DNA of 64,000 nt, from positions 1,204,501 to 1,268,500 of the forward strand of contig NZ_PSYR01000001.1 of assembly GCF_003333315.1 (NCBI RefSeq). Direction: 5' to 3'. The notes under the pieces were generated by a model that did no database searches, was not told the DNA's origin, and saw only the letters and a program-made list of their open reading frames with translations. Of the stretch, positions 7,707 through 16,177 are shown piece after piece (within the stretch, counting starts at the first letter, position 1; every line of letters starts with the position of its first letter). This DNA is from Acidiferrobacter thiooxydans (GTDB lineage Bacteria > Pseudomonadota > Gammaproteobacteria > Acidiferrobacterales > Acidiferrobacteraceae). Position numbers and translations under genes: made by a program.

Positions 7707-10700
7707 TGCGCATCGTCATTGATATGCAGGGCGCGCAGACGGGAAACCGTTTACGGGGCATCGGTCGATATACAATTGCAATCGCGCAAGCCATTGTACG
7801 TAACCGGGGCGAGCATGAAATTCTCCTTATGCTCAACGACCTATTTCCTGAAACCATCGAACCAATCCGAGCTAAGTTTGATGGCCTCCTGCCACAGAAG
7901 AATATCTGCGCGTGGTGTTCTCCTGCGCCTGTGCACATGATGGATGAGGCCAATAGCTGGCGTCGCCGGGCGGCGGAGATTATCCGTGAGGCATTCCTGG
8001 CCGACTTGAAGCCAGATGTGATTATGGTAACCAGCCTGTTTGAAGGTCTGAGGGATAACGCTGTGACCAGCGTTGGGGTTCTGCACCACATCCAGACTGC
8101 CGTCATCCTCTATGATCTGATCCCGCTCATCTATCGCCGGCCATATCTGGAAAATGCCGTGGTTGAGCAATGGTATGAAGCTAAGCTAGGCCACTTACGC
8201 CGGGCCGATCTGTTGCTGGCTATCTCCGCATCTGCGGGACAGGAAGCCATAGACCACCTCGGTTTCCCTGTTAAACAGGTAGTAAATGTGGGGACGGCGG
8301 TGGACCCTCAGTTTAGGCAGAGGGATACTCCAACGGAAACTGCCGTTGGTGCTCGTGCTCGCCTTGGTCTGACCAAGCCTTTCGTGATGTACACAGGAGG
8401 CGCCGACCATCGCAAAAATATCGAAGGCTTGATAGCCGCCTTTGCTCTGCTTCCAGAAGCTCTGCGAAAAAGCCACCAGTTAGCGATTGTCTGTAAGATC
8501 GACGAAGCGGCTAGGGCGACGGTCATGCAGCATGCACGAAAACATAATTTAGCCGCCGACGCAGTCGTGCTCACGGGCTATATTCCAGAAGACGATCTGA
8601 TTGCCCTCTATCATATTTGTGCGGGTTTTGTCTTCCCCAGTTGGCACGAAGGGTTTGGCCTGCCCGCCCTGGAGGCCATGGCCTGTGGTGCACCGGTAAT
8701 TGCCAGCAATACCTCTAGCCTTCCAGAAGTGGTGGGTTGGGAAGAGGCGTTGTTCGATCCCTTCGATGTCACGAGCATCGCCAGCAAACTCACGCGGGTC
8801 TTGACGGATGAGGAGTTCCGGAGGCAACTCGTCGCACATGGTTTGCAACAGGCAGAGCGCTTTTCCTGGGACGACAGTGCGCGGTGTGCCATTGCTGCGC
8901 TGGAGGCGCTGGATGCGCGTCAAATCGGACCCGCCGCCATCCCTCCGCAGAGCATGCCTCGCCCCAAGCTCGCTTATGTCTCGCCATTGCCGCCGGAAAG
9001 AAGCGGCATTAGTGATTATAGTTCCGAGTTGCTGCCTGAGTTATCCCGCTTTTACGATATCGAGATCATCACCGATCAGGAAACGGTACAACCCGCATGG
9101 CTTCGGAGTTTGTTCTCCGTTCGTACTAGTACGTGGCTAAGCGAGAACGTCCACCGATACGACCGGGTGCTATACCATTTTGGTAACTCGCACTTCCATC
9201 AGCACATGTTCGACTTACTGGCGATTGTGCCGGGTGTGGTGGTGCTGCACGACTTTTTTCTCTCCGGAGTCGTCCACTGGCTGGACCATACTGGAAGACG
9301 CCCAGGATACTGGACGCGGTCACTCTACTACAGCCATGGGTATGCAGCACTGGAGCAGCGTATCAAGCGGGATAACCACGAATCGGTAATATGGGATTAT
9401 CCCTGTAGTCGTGAGGTATTGGATGGCGCGCTAGGCGTCATCGTTCATAGTGATTTTTCCTGTCGTCTCGCCAAACAATGGTACGGGTCAGGCGCTGCGG
9501 ATGACTGGGCAATCATCCCGCATTTGCGCAGCTCTGTACATGGGGTTGATCGCTGGCAAGCCCGACGGGACCTGAAACTACCGGGAGCTGCTTTTGTCGT
9601 TTGCAGCTTTGGTGTTCTTGGGCGTCACAAACTTAACCACCGGTTACTTGAAGCTTGGCTCGCCTCGCCACTGGCGCATGATACGCGTTGCCAACTCATA
9701 TTCGTGGGAGAGAATCACGACGGCGACTATGGTGCAAGCCTTATGGCCGCCATCCGCCGCAGTGGGTGTAGTGAACGAATCCATATTACCGGATGGGCCG
9801 ATACTATCGCCTATCGGCAATATCTCGCCGCTGCGGATCTCTCCGTACAGTTGCGTACCCTGTCGAGAGGAGAAACTTCGGGTACTGTGCTCGATTGCAT
9901 GAATTATGGACTTGTCACCATCGTCAATGCCAATGGCTCAATGGCTCATTTACCGCAAGATGCCGTATGGATGCTGCAAGACGAATTTAGTAACGCCGAG
10001 TTAGTTCATGCGCTGGAAACCTTGTGGCTTGATGACACGCGGCGCATGCAAATGGGTAAAAGGGCACGGCAGACCATCCTAACCCGTCATTCCCCACGCG
10101 CTTGCGCTGAGCAATATCACGAGACAATGGAAAAGGTTTATGGCCGGGCAAACGCTGGTCATTTCGGGGCCATGGCGCAGGTCGGGGAACTGCCTCACGA
10201 CGCGGACGATGCGAGCTTGCAGGCATTGGCTATGTGTATGGCGCGAAATCGACCAAAAAAGTCGGCTCACCTATTGTTGGTGGATATTTCAGAACTGGCT
10301 GAACGCGATGCAAGAAGCGGTATTCAGCGTGTGGTACGCAGCATCCTCCAACAGTTGCTCGCTCATCCGCCAGCCGGGTACCGAGTGGAACCTATCTATG
10401 CGACTGCTGATTATGGTTACCGCTATGCCCGTCAATTCACCTTGCGTTTCTTAGAATGCCCGGAAACCATTTTGGCAGACGATCCGGTAGAGTTTCAGTC
10501 TGGCGATCTGTTTTTAGGGTTGGACTTGCAGCCGCAAGTGGTGCAAGCGCGGCAGGCGTTTTATCAGCAACTGCGTAATCACGGGGTACAGGTGCAATTC
10601 GTGGTGTATGATTTGTTGCCGATTCTCCTCCCCACAGCCTTTCCTGCCGGTGCAAAGGAGTCGCATCTGGCTTGGTTAAGGGTGGTGGCCGAAAACGATG

Positions 10701-11431
10701 GTGCCATTTGTATTTCTCAGGCGGTAGCAGATGAGCTAAAAGAATGGCTTGGGAAAAACGGCCTCACTCGACAACGTAAATTTTCAATCAGTTGGTTTCA
10801 TCTGGGCGCGGATATGGACCAGTCGAAACCGACCAAGGGCATACTTGAAGAAGCCCATGTCTGCTTGACGCAGTTGGCAGATCGGCCCAGTTTTTTGATG
10901 GTAGGAACCATTGAACCGCGGAAAAAGCATGCTCAAGCTCTCGCTGCGTTCGAGGAGTTATGGGCGCAGGGACAGGATGTTAATCTTGTGATCGTCGGCA
11001 AGCAGGGCTGGATGGTTGAGGCGCTCATTAAGCAGTTGAAAACGCACGTTGAATTGCATAAACGGCTCTTCTGGCTGGAGGGTATCAGCGATGAATGCCT
11101 TGAAAAGGTATACGCAGCCAGCACCTGCTTGATCGCGGCTAGCGAAGGCGAAGGTTACGGCTTGCCGCTGATTGAGGCCGCACAATACAAATTACCCATC
11201 ATCGCCCGCGACATCCCTGTTTTCCGTGAGGTGGCAGGTAATTACGCTTTCTATTTCACCGGGCTCACTCCTGAGGATTTGGCCAAGGCAGTCCGAGACT
11301 GGCTGACGCGACATGCGCAGGACAAAGCGCCATCATCCGAAAATATGCCATTGCTTACGTGGCGTCAGAGCACACAGAAACTACTTACTGTAATTCTGCC
11401 CGAGGCCGATCTAGCGGGCAACGAGGGGTGA
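7706..11431 (+). CDS. Three-domain glycosyltransferase (polysaccharide polymerase-like)
   Basis: A 1241-residue protein with three successive GT4-like modules. Module 1 (about 1-405) begins MRIVIDMQGAQTGNRLRGIG and has HEGFGLPALEAMACG near 315. Module 2 (about 418-800) begins RPKLAYVSPLPPERSGISDY and has ETSGTVLDCMNYG near 720, a less canonical donor site. Module 3 (about 855-1241) has DISELAERDARSGIQRVVR, GTIEPRKKHAQALAAFEEL, and EGEGYGLPLIEAAQYKLPI near 1147. Multi-domain enzymes of this kind (WsaE, WbdA types) polymerise rhamnan or mannan chains. Its start overlaps the methyltransferase stop, implying coupled expression, and the pair may together set glycan sequence and length (inference). 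Confidence 0.88.
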   Translation: MRIVIDMQGAQTGNRLRGIGRYTIAIAQAIVRNRGEHEILLMLNDLFPETIEPIRAKFDGLLPQKNICAWCSPAPVHMMDEANSWRRRAAEIIREAFLADLKPDVIMVTSLFEGLRDNAVTSVGVLHHIQTAVILYDLIPLIYRRPYLENAVVEQWYEAKLGHLRRADLLLAISASAGQEAIDHLGFPVKQVVNVGTAVDPQFRQRDTPTETAVGARARLGLTKPFVMYTGGADHRKNIEGLIAAFALLPEALRKSHQLAIVCKIDEAARATVMQHARKHNLAADAVVLTGYIPEDDLIALYHICAGFVFPSWHEGFGLPALEAMACGAPVIASNTSSLPEVVGWEEALFDPFDVTSIASKLTRVLTDEEFRRQLVAHGLQQAERFSWDDSARCAIAALEALDARQIGPAAIPPQSMPRPKLAYVSPLPPERSGISDYSSELLPELSRFYDIEIITDQETVQPAWLRSLFSVRTSTWLSENVHRYDRVLYHFGNSHFHQHMFDLLAIVPGVVVLHDFFLSGVVHWLDHTGRRPGYWTRSLYYSHGYAALEQRIKRDNHESVIWDYPCSREVLDGALGVIVHSDFSCRLAKQWYGSGAADDWAIIPHLRSSVHGVDRWQARRDLKLPGAAFVVCSFGVLGRHKLNHRLLEAWLASPLAHDTRCQLIFVGENHDGDYGASLMAAIRRSGCSERIHITGWADTIAYRQYLAAADLSVQLRTLSRGETSGTVLDCMNYGLVTIVNANGSMAHLPQDAVWMLQDEFSNAELVHALETLWLDDTRRMQMGKRARQTILTRHSPRACAEQYHETMEKVYGRANAGHFGAMAQVGELPHDADDASLQALAMCMARNRPKKSAHLLLVDISELAERDARSGIQRVVRSILQQLLAHPPAGYRVEPIYATADYGYRYARQFTLRFLECPETILADDPVEFQSGDLFLGLDLQPQVVQARQAFYQQLRNHGVQVQFVVYDLLPILLPTAFPAGAKESHLAWLRVVAENDGAICISQAVADELKEWLGKNGLTRQRKFSISWFHLGADMDQSKPTKGILEEAHVCLTQLADRPSFLMVGTIEPRKKHAQALAAFEELWAQGQDVNLVIVGKQGWMVEALIKQLKTHVELHKRLFWLEGISDECLEKVYAASTCLIAASEGEGYGLPLIEAAQYKLPIIARDIPVFREVAGNYAFYFTGLTPEDLAKAVRDWLTRHAQDKAPSSENMPLLTWRQSTQKLLTVILPEADLAGNEG

Positions 11432-11489
11432 TCGAATTGAACCCGGCAATCATTATCCATTTCCGCGAGAGCTTCGACGAGATGCTCGG

Positions 11490-11693
11490 GTGGCGGCCGC
11501 CAAGCGTCTCCTCTCCCGCATTGACTTCCACTACACCCCGAAGCGTGCGAGCTGTCTCAATATGGCCGAGATGGAAATCAGTATCCCCTCACACCAGTGG
11601 GTGGCCCGCCGTGACGGGGAGCAAGCGGCCATTGCTGCCGAGGGGACCGCTTGGCAGAAACGGTGCAATGCCGCCCGATGCGGTATCGTGTAG
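11490..11693 (+). pseudogene. IS630-family transposase remnant (C-terminal end)
   Basis: The frame reads FHYTPKRASCLNMAEMEISI and then a tail ending WQKRCNAAR, which matches the C-terminal part of IS630-family DDE transposases (usually HYTPKHxSWLNMAE, with the catalytic Glu in that segment). The rest of the transposase is absent, and the GTG at 11490 is only where the frame happens to open. It lies between the large glycosyltransferase and the convergent sulfotransferase gene and marks a past insertion at the edge of the polysaccharide cluster. Confidence 0.75.
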
Positions 11694-11696
11694 ACC

Positions 11697-12605
11697 TTAC
11701 GTGCCCCCCGTGAGAAGTCGCTCGCTACGAGAAAAACTGCGCATGATGGCATTACGCTCCAAAGAGTGCGAGTTGATACCTGGCTGTTGGCGGCGCACGA
11801 TCTCATGCCAGAGTACCCGGTCTAAACGAGTGCGTGTTTCCAGTAGCGATAATGTCTCACTATCCAATTCCCCGCAAAGACTGGTCCGGATATTTATTTG
11901 TCTAGTGGCATTGCTGTGCGGAAGCTGAAAAGGCACTCCTAACCAGTCTTGTAGGTTTTTCGCCATATCCGAGTTTTCTAGCACGTCGACAAAAGCAAAT
12001 CGTTTTAGTTTCTTCTGTGCATCCATCAATAATTGTGTATCGTTATGAGGATCAATCGGATCTTGGACAGGAATAAGTGGATGTGGTGAGAGCAGCATGC
12101 GCACGCTGAGATTGTCTGTTTGACAATAGATATCTCTGTCATTTAGAAATTTACCCAGTGGATCATAAGCTCGCAGAACAATGTCGGCCCAACTGCCAAC
12201 GCCCGCCAGTTCATCGCGGTTGTGACTTCGCCAAAATAGCCAGTGAGAAAGGAGACGCGATGTTGGCTCGCGTAGAATGGTGATTACCTGCCCGCGGGGA
12301 TAGACTTTAGTTAGGTGGCTATATGAAAAGTGTCCGGTCACAAGATCGGCCTGTGCGGGAAGATGATTCTGCCCTACATAGACGCGAGACGCCTCTATGG
12401 AAGAGAATTCCGAGAAGGCAGTAAAATGCCCAAACAAAATACCATCTAAACCACCTATAATCGATGAATTGGGATGAATGGCATTCTGAATACCAGTGGC
12501 CAGACTAGTGCCAGCGCTCTTAGGGATATGCAAGAAAAGTAGGGGATAGTGTGGATTGCGTCGGACAGGTTGATGGTGTTTAAAAATCGGCAATACAAAG
12601 GTCAT
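11697..12605 (-). CDS. Sulfotransferase family protein
   Basis: A 302-residue PAPS-dependent sulfotransferase. The 5'-phosphosulfate loop is LLFLHIPKSAGTSLATGI near residue 22-40, and the 3'-phosphate-binding segment is ITILREPTSRLLSHWLFWR near 110-130. Such enzymes move sulfate from PAPS to sugars or other hydroxyls. Next to a polysaccharide cluster the likely target is a glycan (inference). It is transcribed opposite to the cluster, looks AT-richer than the neighbours, and sits beside an IS630 remnant, so it may be a separate acquisition. The 150-base divergent gap to the next gene should hold both promoters. Confidence 0.85.
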   Translation of the reverse strand: MTFVLPIFKHHQPVRRNPHYPLLFLHIPKSAGTSLATGIQNAIHPNSSIIGGLDGILFGHFTAFSEFSSIEASRVYVGQNHLPAQADLVTGHFSYSHLTKVYPRGQVITILREPTSRLLSHWLFWRSHNRDELAGVGSWADIVLRAYDPLGKFLNDRDIYCQTDNLSVRMLLSPHPLIPVQDPIDPHNDTQLLMDAQKKLKRFAFVDVLENSDMAKNLQDWLGVPFQLPHSNATRQINIRTSLCGELDSETLSLLETRTRLDRVLWHEIVRRQQPGINSHSLERNAIMRSFSRSERLLTGGT

Positions 12606-12758
12606 TGTGGTATACCACGCAAGAGTCTCACAAAAGTATACTTCTCAGCGCTTCGATGATCTCGTAGCGTAAACGCATGAATCCAAAAAATGGGCATCAT
12701 TCTGTCGCAAGGTGCATCTCCAGAAAGGAGTCTATCTGATTGTTCTGTGTGATTTTCC

Positions 12759-13439
12759 ATGCATATCCCAACATCAGACGGTACCGATGTCAAGAAGAAG
12801 CGAGATCTTGCACCTAGTCAGTTGGAGGCTATAAAGACACGGCTGGCGCGTATAGACGTTTTCCTGGAAAAGATTCAGGCGCAACATGAGCGCATAGTGC
12901 TGATGCCAGGAGCGCTTTCAGAAGAAATAGCGGGGCGTGTACAGGGCTACAGGGATGCGACAATGCCGGATGGAATCAGTGAGGAATTCCTGGCACGGTT
13001 AGTGGGCCGTGCCGGACTATCCTCGCGCTCCGACTGGTATCGGCATATAGGCGAGGAGTTCGCGAACGATGCCGATACGGCAAGGGTTTTGCGTGTAGAA
13101 CTCGTGGACCCGGCGTATAACTCGCTTTTCATTCGAAGCGGTGAGGCTTTCGCAAGTGACGGCATCCGAAGGTTGAAGCTGCCTGCATTGCTGACGACCG
13201 TATTGGTCGCCCGCGTCTATGATCGGCCGATAGAGGTGGCGCGGGAGGCGATTCGAATGGCGCAATTCGTTCATTCAGGCGGGCTCTCAGGACTTTTGGG
13301 CTGGGCGAAGGAATATGGAACGGAATACTTCGCGGAGGCAATGGCTGAGAAGACAAGAGCGGGCCTAGAAGGCATATCGACTTGGGCGAGGATGGAGAGG
13401 GGTGTGGCAAAATGGATAGGAGTGGAGATCAAGAAATAG
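12759..13439 (+). CDS. Unknown protein coupled to a NUDIX hydrolase
   Basis: I do not recognise this 226-residue protein. It is soluble, with no signal peptide or membrane helix. Residues about 20-60 look like a charged helix (QLEAIKTRLARIDVFLEKIQ), a mixed region follows, and the C-terminal third is helical (TTVLVARVYDRPIEVAREAI). The NUDIX gene starts inside its last 28 bases, so the two are very likely translated together and act in one process. The unit stands alone between a sulfotransferase and insertion sequences, typical of accessory modules. No function can be assigned. Confidence 0.75.
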   Translation: MHIPTSDGTDVKKKRDLAPSQLEAIKTRLARIDVFLEKIQAQHERIVLMPGALSEEIAGRVQGYRDATMPDGISEEFLARLVGRAGLSSRSDWYRHIGEEFANDADTARVLRVELVDPAYNSLFIRSGEAFASDGIRRLKLPALLTTVLVARVYDRPIEVAREAIRMAQFVHSGGLSGLLGWAKEYGTEYFAEAMAEKTRAGLEGISTWARMERGVAKWIGVEIKK

Positions 13440-13930
13440 TGGAATATAAGAACCAGTGGTTTAGGGTAATTAGGAAAGGCAAGTTTCATTACGTTGACGA
13501 GCCGATGGCACATAATGCAGCGGTTGTGTTTATCGAGTTTCAGGGCCAACTGGTCCTGATAGAACAGTACAGAGTAGCTGCCGGGTGCGTACTTTTGGCG
13601 ACTCCGAGAGGGTACGGAGAAGGGCAGGAAACAAGTGCCGCATGTGCAGTTCGAGAGGCGTTCGAGGAGACGGGGTTTCGTGTATCGGAGCGAGATCTTA
13701 AATACCTGGGGAAGGTGCGACCGAATTCGGCGATTTTGACGAGCGTCGTGGATGTGTATTTCGGTGTGGCAAAAGAAAATAGGGCTGAGCGTCTGGATAC
13801 GGATGAAGTCACGCGCGTGGTGTTGTGCTCCTACGATGAATTCGAGAGGAAGGTGACAGATGGGTATGTGACGGATGGGTTTACGTTGGCGGGATATTTG
13901 TTTTTGAAATTGAAAATGAGATCGAGCTAG
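13412..13930 (+). CDS. NUDIX hydrolase (ADP-ribose pyrophosphatase-like)
   Basis: A 172-residue NUDIX protein. The NUDIX box is complete in two adjoining pieces, GYGEGQETSAACAV and REAFEETGF, fitting G-x5-E-x7-REU-x-EE-x-GU and so keeping the metal-binding glutamates. NUDIX enzymes cleave nucleoside diphosphates linked to another group; the overall look (long N-terminal strand region, LVLIEQYR before the box) is closest to ADP-sugar pyrophosphatases (family knowledge). The ATG at 13412 has GAGAGGGG about nine bases upstream and lies within the previous gene. The stop abuts an IS200-type left end. Confidence 0.88.
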   Translation: MDRSGDQEIVEYKNQWFRVIRKGKFHYVDEPMAHNAAVVFIEFQGQLVLIEQYRVAAGCVLLATPRGYGEGQETSAACAVREAFEETGFRVSERDLKYLGKVRPNSAILTSVVDVYFGVAKENRAERLDTDEVTRVVLCSYDEFERKVTDGYVTDGFTLAGYLFLKLKMRSS

Positions 13931-14049
13931 CCTACAAAGGGAGCCCCCCCGGCTCTGCCGGGGAGGCAGTAAAAGTTTGACAAATAGGGGAGTCCATCGA
14001 CGAAACTCCCATTCGTGAGCCGCCAAGCTAACGAAGAGGAAATTTCACG

Positions 14050-14481
14050 ATGGACGAGTACCAAAGCCTAAGCCACTCGAAGTGGGAGTGCAAATATCAT
14101 GTGGTGTTTATTCCGAAATGTCGCCGAAAAACGCTATACGCCCAGCTGCGGCAGCACTTAGGCGAAATATTCCGCAATCTGGCAGAACGCAAGGAAAGCC
14201 GGATCGAGGAGGGCCACCTGATGTCAGATCATGTGCACATGATGATATCGATTCCACCCAAGTACGCAGTCTCACAGGTGGTCGGGTACATCAAGGGCAA
14301 GAGCGCCATTCATCTGGCACGCGTGTACGGGGAACGGAAACGCAACTTCGTCGGGCAGCACTTCTGGGCCCGAGGGTACTTTGTCTCCACGGTCGGGCGC
14401 GATGAGGCCACCATCCGGGAGTACATCAGAAACCAAGAGCAAGAAGATCAGCGCCTGGACCAAATGAACCTGTGGCGTTGA
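14050..14481 (+). CDS. tnpA: IS200/IS605-family transposase TnpA (Y1 HUH)
   Basis: A 143-residue single-domain Y1 transposase that moves single-stranded DNA ends. It has the HUH metal site in MSDHVHMMISIPPKY (His-Val-His), and the C-terminal helix EATIREYIRNQEQEDQ carries the candidate nucleophilic tyrosine. The start YQSLSHSKWECKYHVVFI is typical of the family. Length is normal and the frame is intact, so the protein is probably active. A hairpin GCCACCG-TG-CGGTGGC lies directly after the stop (14484-14499). No TnpB partner is present. Confidence 0.95.
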   Translation: MDEYQSLSHSKWECKYHVVFIPKCRRKTLYAQLRQHLGEIFRNLAERKESRIEEGHLMSDHVHMMISIPPKYAVSQVVGYIKGKSAIHLARVYGERKRNFVGQHFWARGYFVSTVGRDEATIREYIRNQEQEDQRLDQMNLWR

Positions 14482-14549
14482 TGGGCCACCGTGCGGTGGC
14501 CCCCAAGAACCGGGGCCGCGTGAGCGACCCCCTGATATGTATTGACCTG

Positions 14550-14860
14550 TCAACTACTGGTATGGGTTTTCTTTTGTCTTTTCGCTCCTTTTGTCCGTAA
14601 GTCTTTGAGTCAAGGCACGAGCGGCTGTTAACGACGGTCGATCACTCTGATATACGCGGGTTGGATACCGCCTGACTTCGCTTCGTCGTGGAGCTGCCTC
14701 GCTCTATAATCGAGGGTCACCGGGTTGAATCGGCGCCTCATAGGGGGGCCGAGGATTCTCCCACCGGGCCACTCCTGCCTTGATATAAAGACTCACGTCT
14801 CATGGTTAATAGTTTACCAGTCACACTGACAATTATAGTATACTCGAAGTCTTATGCGCT
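14550..14860 (-). ncRNA. Candidate seekRNA/bridge RNA region of the IS1111-like element
   Basis: IS110/IS1111 transposases are guided by a structured RNA from the element's own non-coding part; in the IS1111 group it lies downstream of the transposase gene. The 318 bases after this transposase's stop are within the element, encode nothing and contain several short self-complementary stretches. I have not folded it or matched guide loops to the target, so both the boundaries and the RNA itself are inference from position. Confidence 0.35.
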
Positions 14861-14867
14861 ATGTTGG

Positions 14868-15980
14868 TTACTGGGTCTCCGTCTGGACGGCACAGGCCAC
14901 GGCCCACAGGAAGCCTGTGAGCTCACGGGCAATGGCCGTGCACACCTGCACCTTGATCTTGCCGGCGCGGATCAGGTGCTGGTAACGGCCGCAGAGCCGC
15001 TTCTGGGCCTTCCAGGCGATGGCCTGCACGGGATCGCTGGTGTTCTTGGCCCGCCGTTGCAGATGCGCGGTCTTGCGCGCCGGGAAGCGGTAGCACCAGG
15101 CGGCCTCGGTGAGCACCCGCCGGACGTGCCCATTGCCGGTCTTGGTAATGCCGCCGCGGCGGGTGGTGGCGCCACTGGAGGATTCGGAGGGCACGAGCCC
15201 CAGATAGCTCATGAGCTGCCGGGGCGAGGTAAAGCGCGTGAGATCCCCGATCTCGGCGACCACGGTAAGGGCCGTCACGAGCTGTATGCCGCGCAGCGCC
15301 ATCAAGGCGCGCACGATGGGGGCTAATGAGAAATCGTCCAGGACCCGCACCATCTCCTCTTCCAGGGCCGCCACCCGGCCGGTGAGATGGGCCACGGTAT
15401 CGACGTACTCCTGGAAGACGTTCTGCTGGACGGGGGCCTCGAACTTGAGGGTCATGAGCCACTCACCATGGGCCTTGGTCCATTTGGTCTTGCCCGCGGC
15501 ATAGAGGCGACCATGACGCAGGAGAAAGGCCGATAGGCGCTGCTTGGCCTGCCGCTCGAGGGCCTTGGTGTCTTCCCGGGCGCGGGTGAGGTCGCGCACC
15601 GCCTCTTGCTCGGGTCCTGGGACCCAGACCGCCGTGAGCTCGCCGGCGCGATGCAAGCGGGCGAGCGATTCGCTATCCCGGCGATCGGTCTTCACCCGAT
15701 CCCCGGGCTTTACGGGGATGAGCGAGGGGGCGACCACGGCGCAGGCATGGCCCAGATGGGTCAACTGCCGGTGGATGCCGTAGCCGCAGGGGCCGGCCTC
15801 GTAGCAGAACGACAGCACCTCACCGGCCGGGCTCAACTTCTTCACGAGCTTGGCCACCGCCTCCGGGGTGTTGGCGATCTCCCCGTAGTAGCGCGGCTTA
15901 CTCTGGCCGGCCTCGGCAATAGCCACCGCTATCGTGTCCTTATGTGTATCCAAGCCTATGTACTTGCTAAACTTCGTCAT
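14868..15980 (-). CDS. IS110/IS1111-family transposase (DEDD)
   Basis: A 370-residue recombinase. The N-terminal RuvC-like DEDD domain starts KYIGLDTHKDTIAVAIAEAG, with acidic residues in LDTHKD, CYEAGPCGYGIHR and KTDRRDSESLARL. The C-terminal domain has LRGIQLVTALTVVAEIGDLT and SYLGLVPSESSSG, with the conserved serine typical of the family. The ATG at 15980 has AGGGGGCAGG directly upstream and is preferred to a TTG five codons earlier. Frame and length are intact. The gene lies between the 13-bp inverted repeats and opposes the IS200 transposase. Confidence 0.95.
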   Translation of the reverse strand: MTKFSKYIGLDTHKDTIAVAIAEAGQSKPRYYGEIANTPEAVAKLVKKLSPAGEVLSFCYEAGPCGYGIHRQLTHLGHACAVVAPSLIPVKPGDRVKTDRRDSESLARLHRAGELTAVWVPGPEQEAVRDLTRAREDTKALERQAKQRLSAFLLRHGRLYAAGKTKWTKAHGEWLMTLKFEAPVQQNVFQEYVDTVAHLTGRVAALEEEMVRVLDDFSLAPIVRALMALRGIQLVTALTVVAEIGDLTRFTSPRQLMSYLGLVPSESSSGATTRRGGITKTGNGHVRRVLTEAAWCYRFPARKTAHLQRRAKNTSDPVQAIAWKAQKRLCGRYQHLIRAGKIKVQVCTAIARELTGFLWAVACAVQTETQ

Positions 15981-16177
15981 GACCTGCCCCCTCAATTGTG
16001 GCTCTGAGCTGATGGTGGTTTTCCCGACCTCAAGCTTAATCCACGTCGCTTGAGGCCGGGCAGGTCAATACATGATGTCTATAGCCGCTTTGAGCGGCTC
16101 ACAAATTAAAGCCCCCGGCTCTGCCGGGGGATGTTTACCCAGGTGGCCCGTCATGTGAGCACGGCGGGTTTATTTGC

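Larger units (their letters stand above)
14537..16073 (-). mobile_element. IS110-family element, IS1111-like, with 13-bp inverted repeats
   Basis: ATGTATTGACCTG at 14537-14549 and its exact complement CAGGTCAATACAT at 16061-16073 enclose a minus-strand DEDD transposase. GAT lies immediately outside both repeats. A 320-base non-coding stretch follows the transposase gene, while only about 80 bases precede it. Subterminal inverted repeats plus a long downstream non-coding region are features of the IS1111 subgroup (family knowledge). The exact ends may lie a few bases beyond the repeats. Confidence 0.8.
13941..16130 (+). mobile_element. IS200/IS605-type element interrupted by an IS1111-type element
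   Basis: A hairpin CCCCGGC-TCT-GCCGGGG at 13947-13963 precedes a Y1 transposase gene. The same hairpin, one base pair longer, recurs at 16112-16130, preceded by a second hairpin AGCCGC-TTTGA-GCGGCT at 16083-16099. Terminal hairpins are the recognition sites of IS200/IS605 TnpA. The simplest reading is one element whose right part was split by the insertion at 14537-16073. Alternatively the 16083-16130 hairpins belong to a second, lost copy. Confidence 0.5.
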
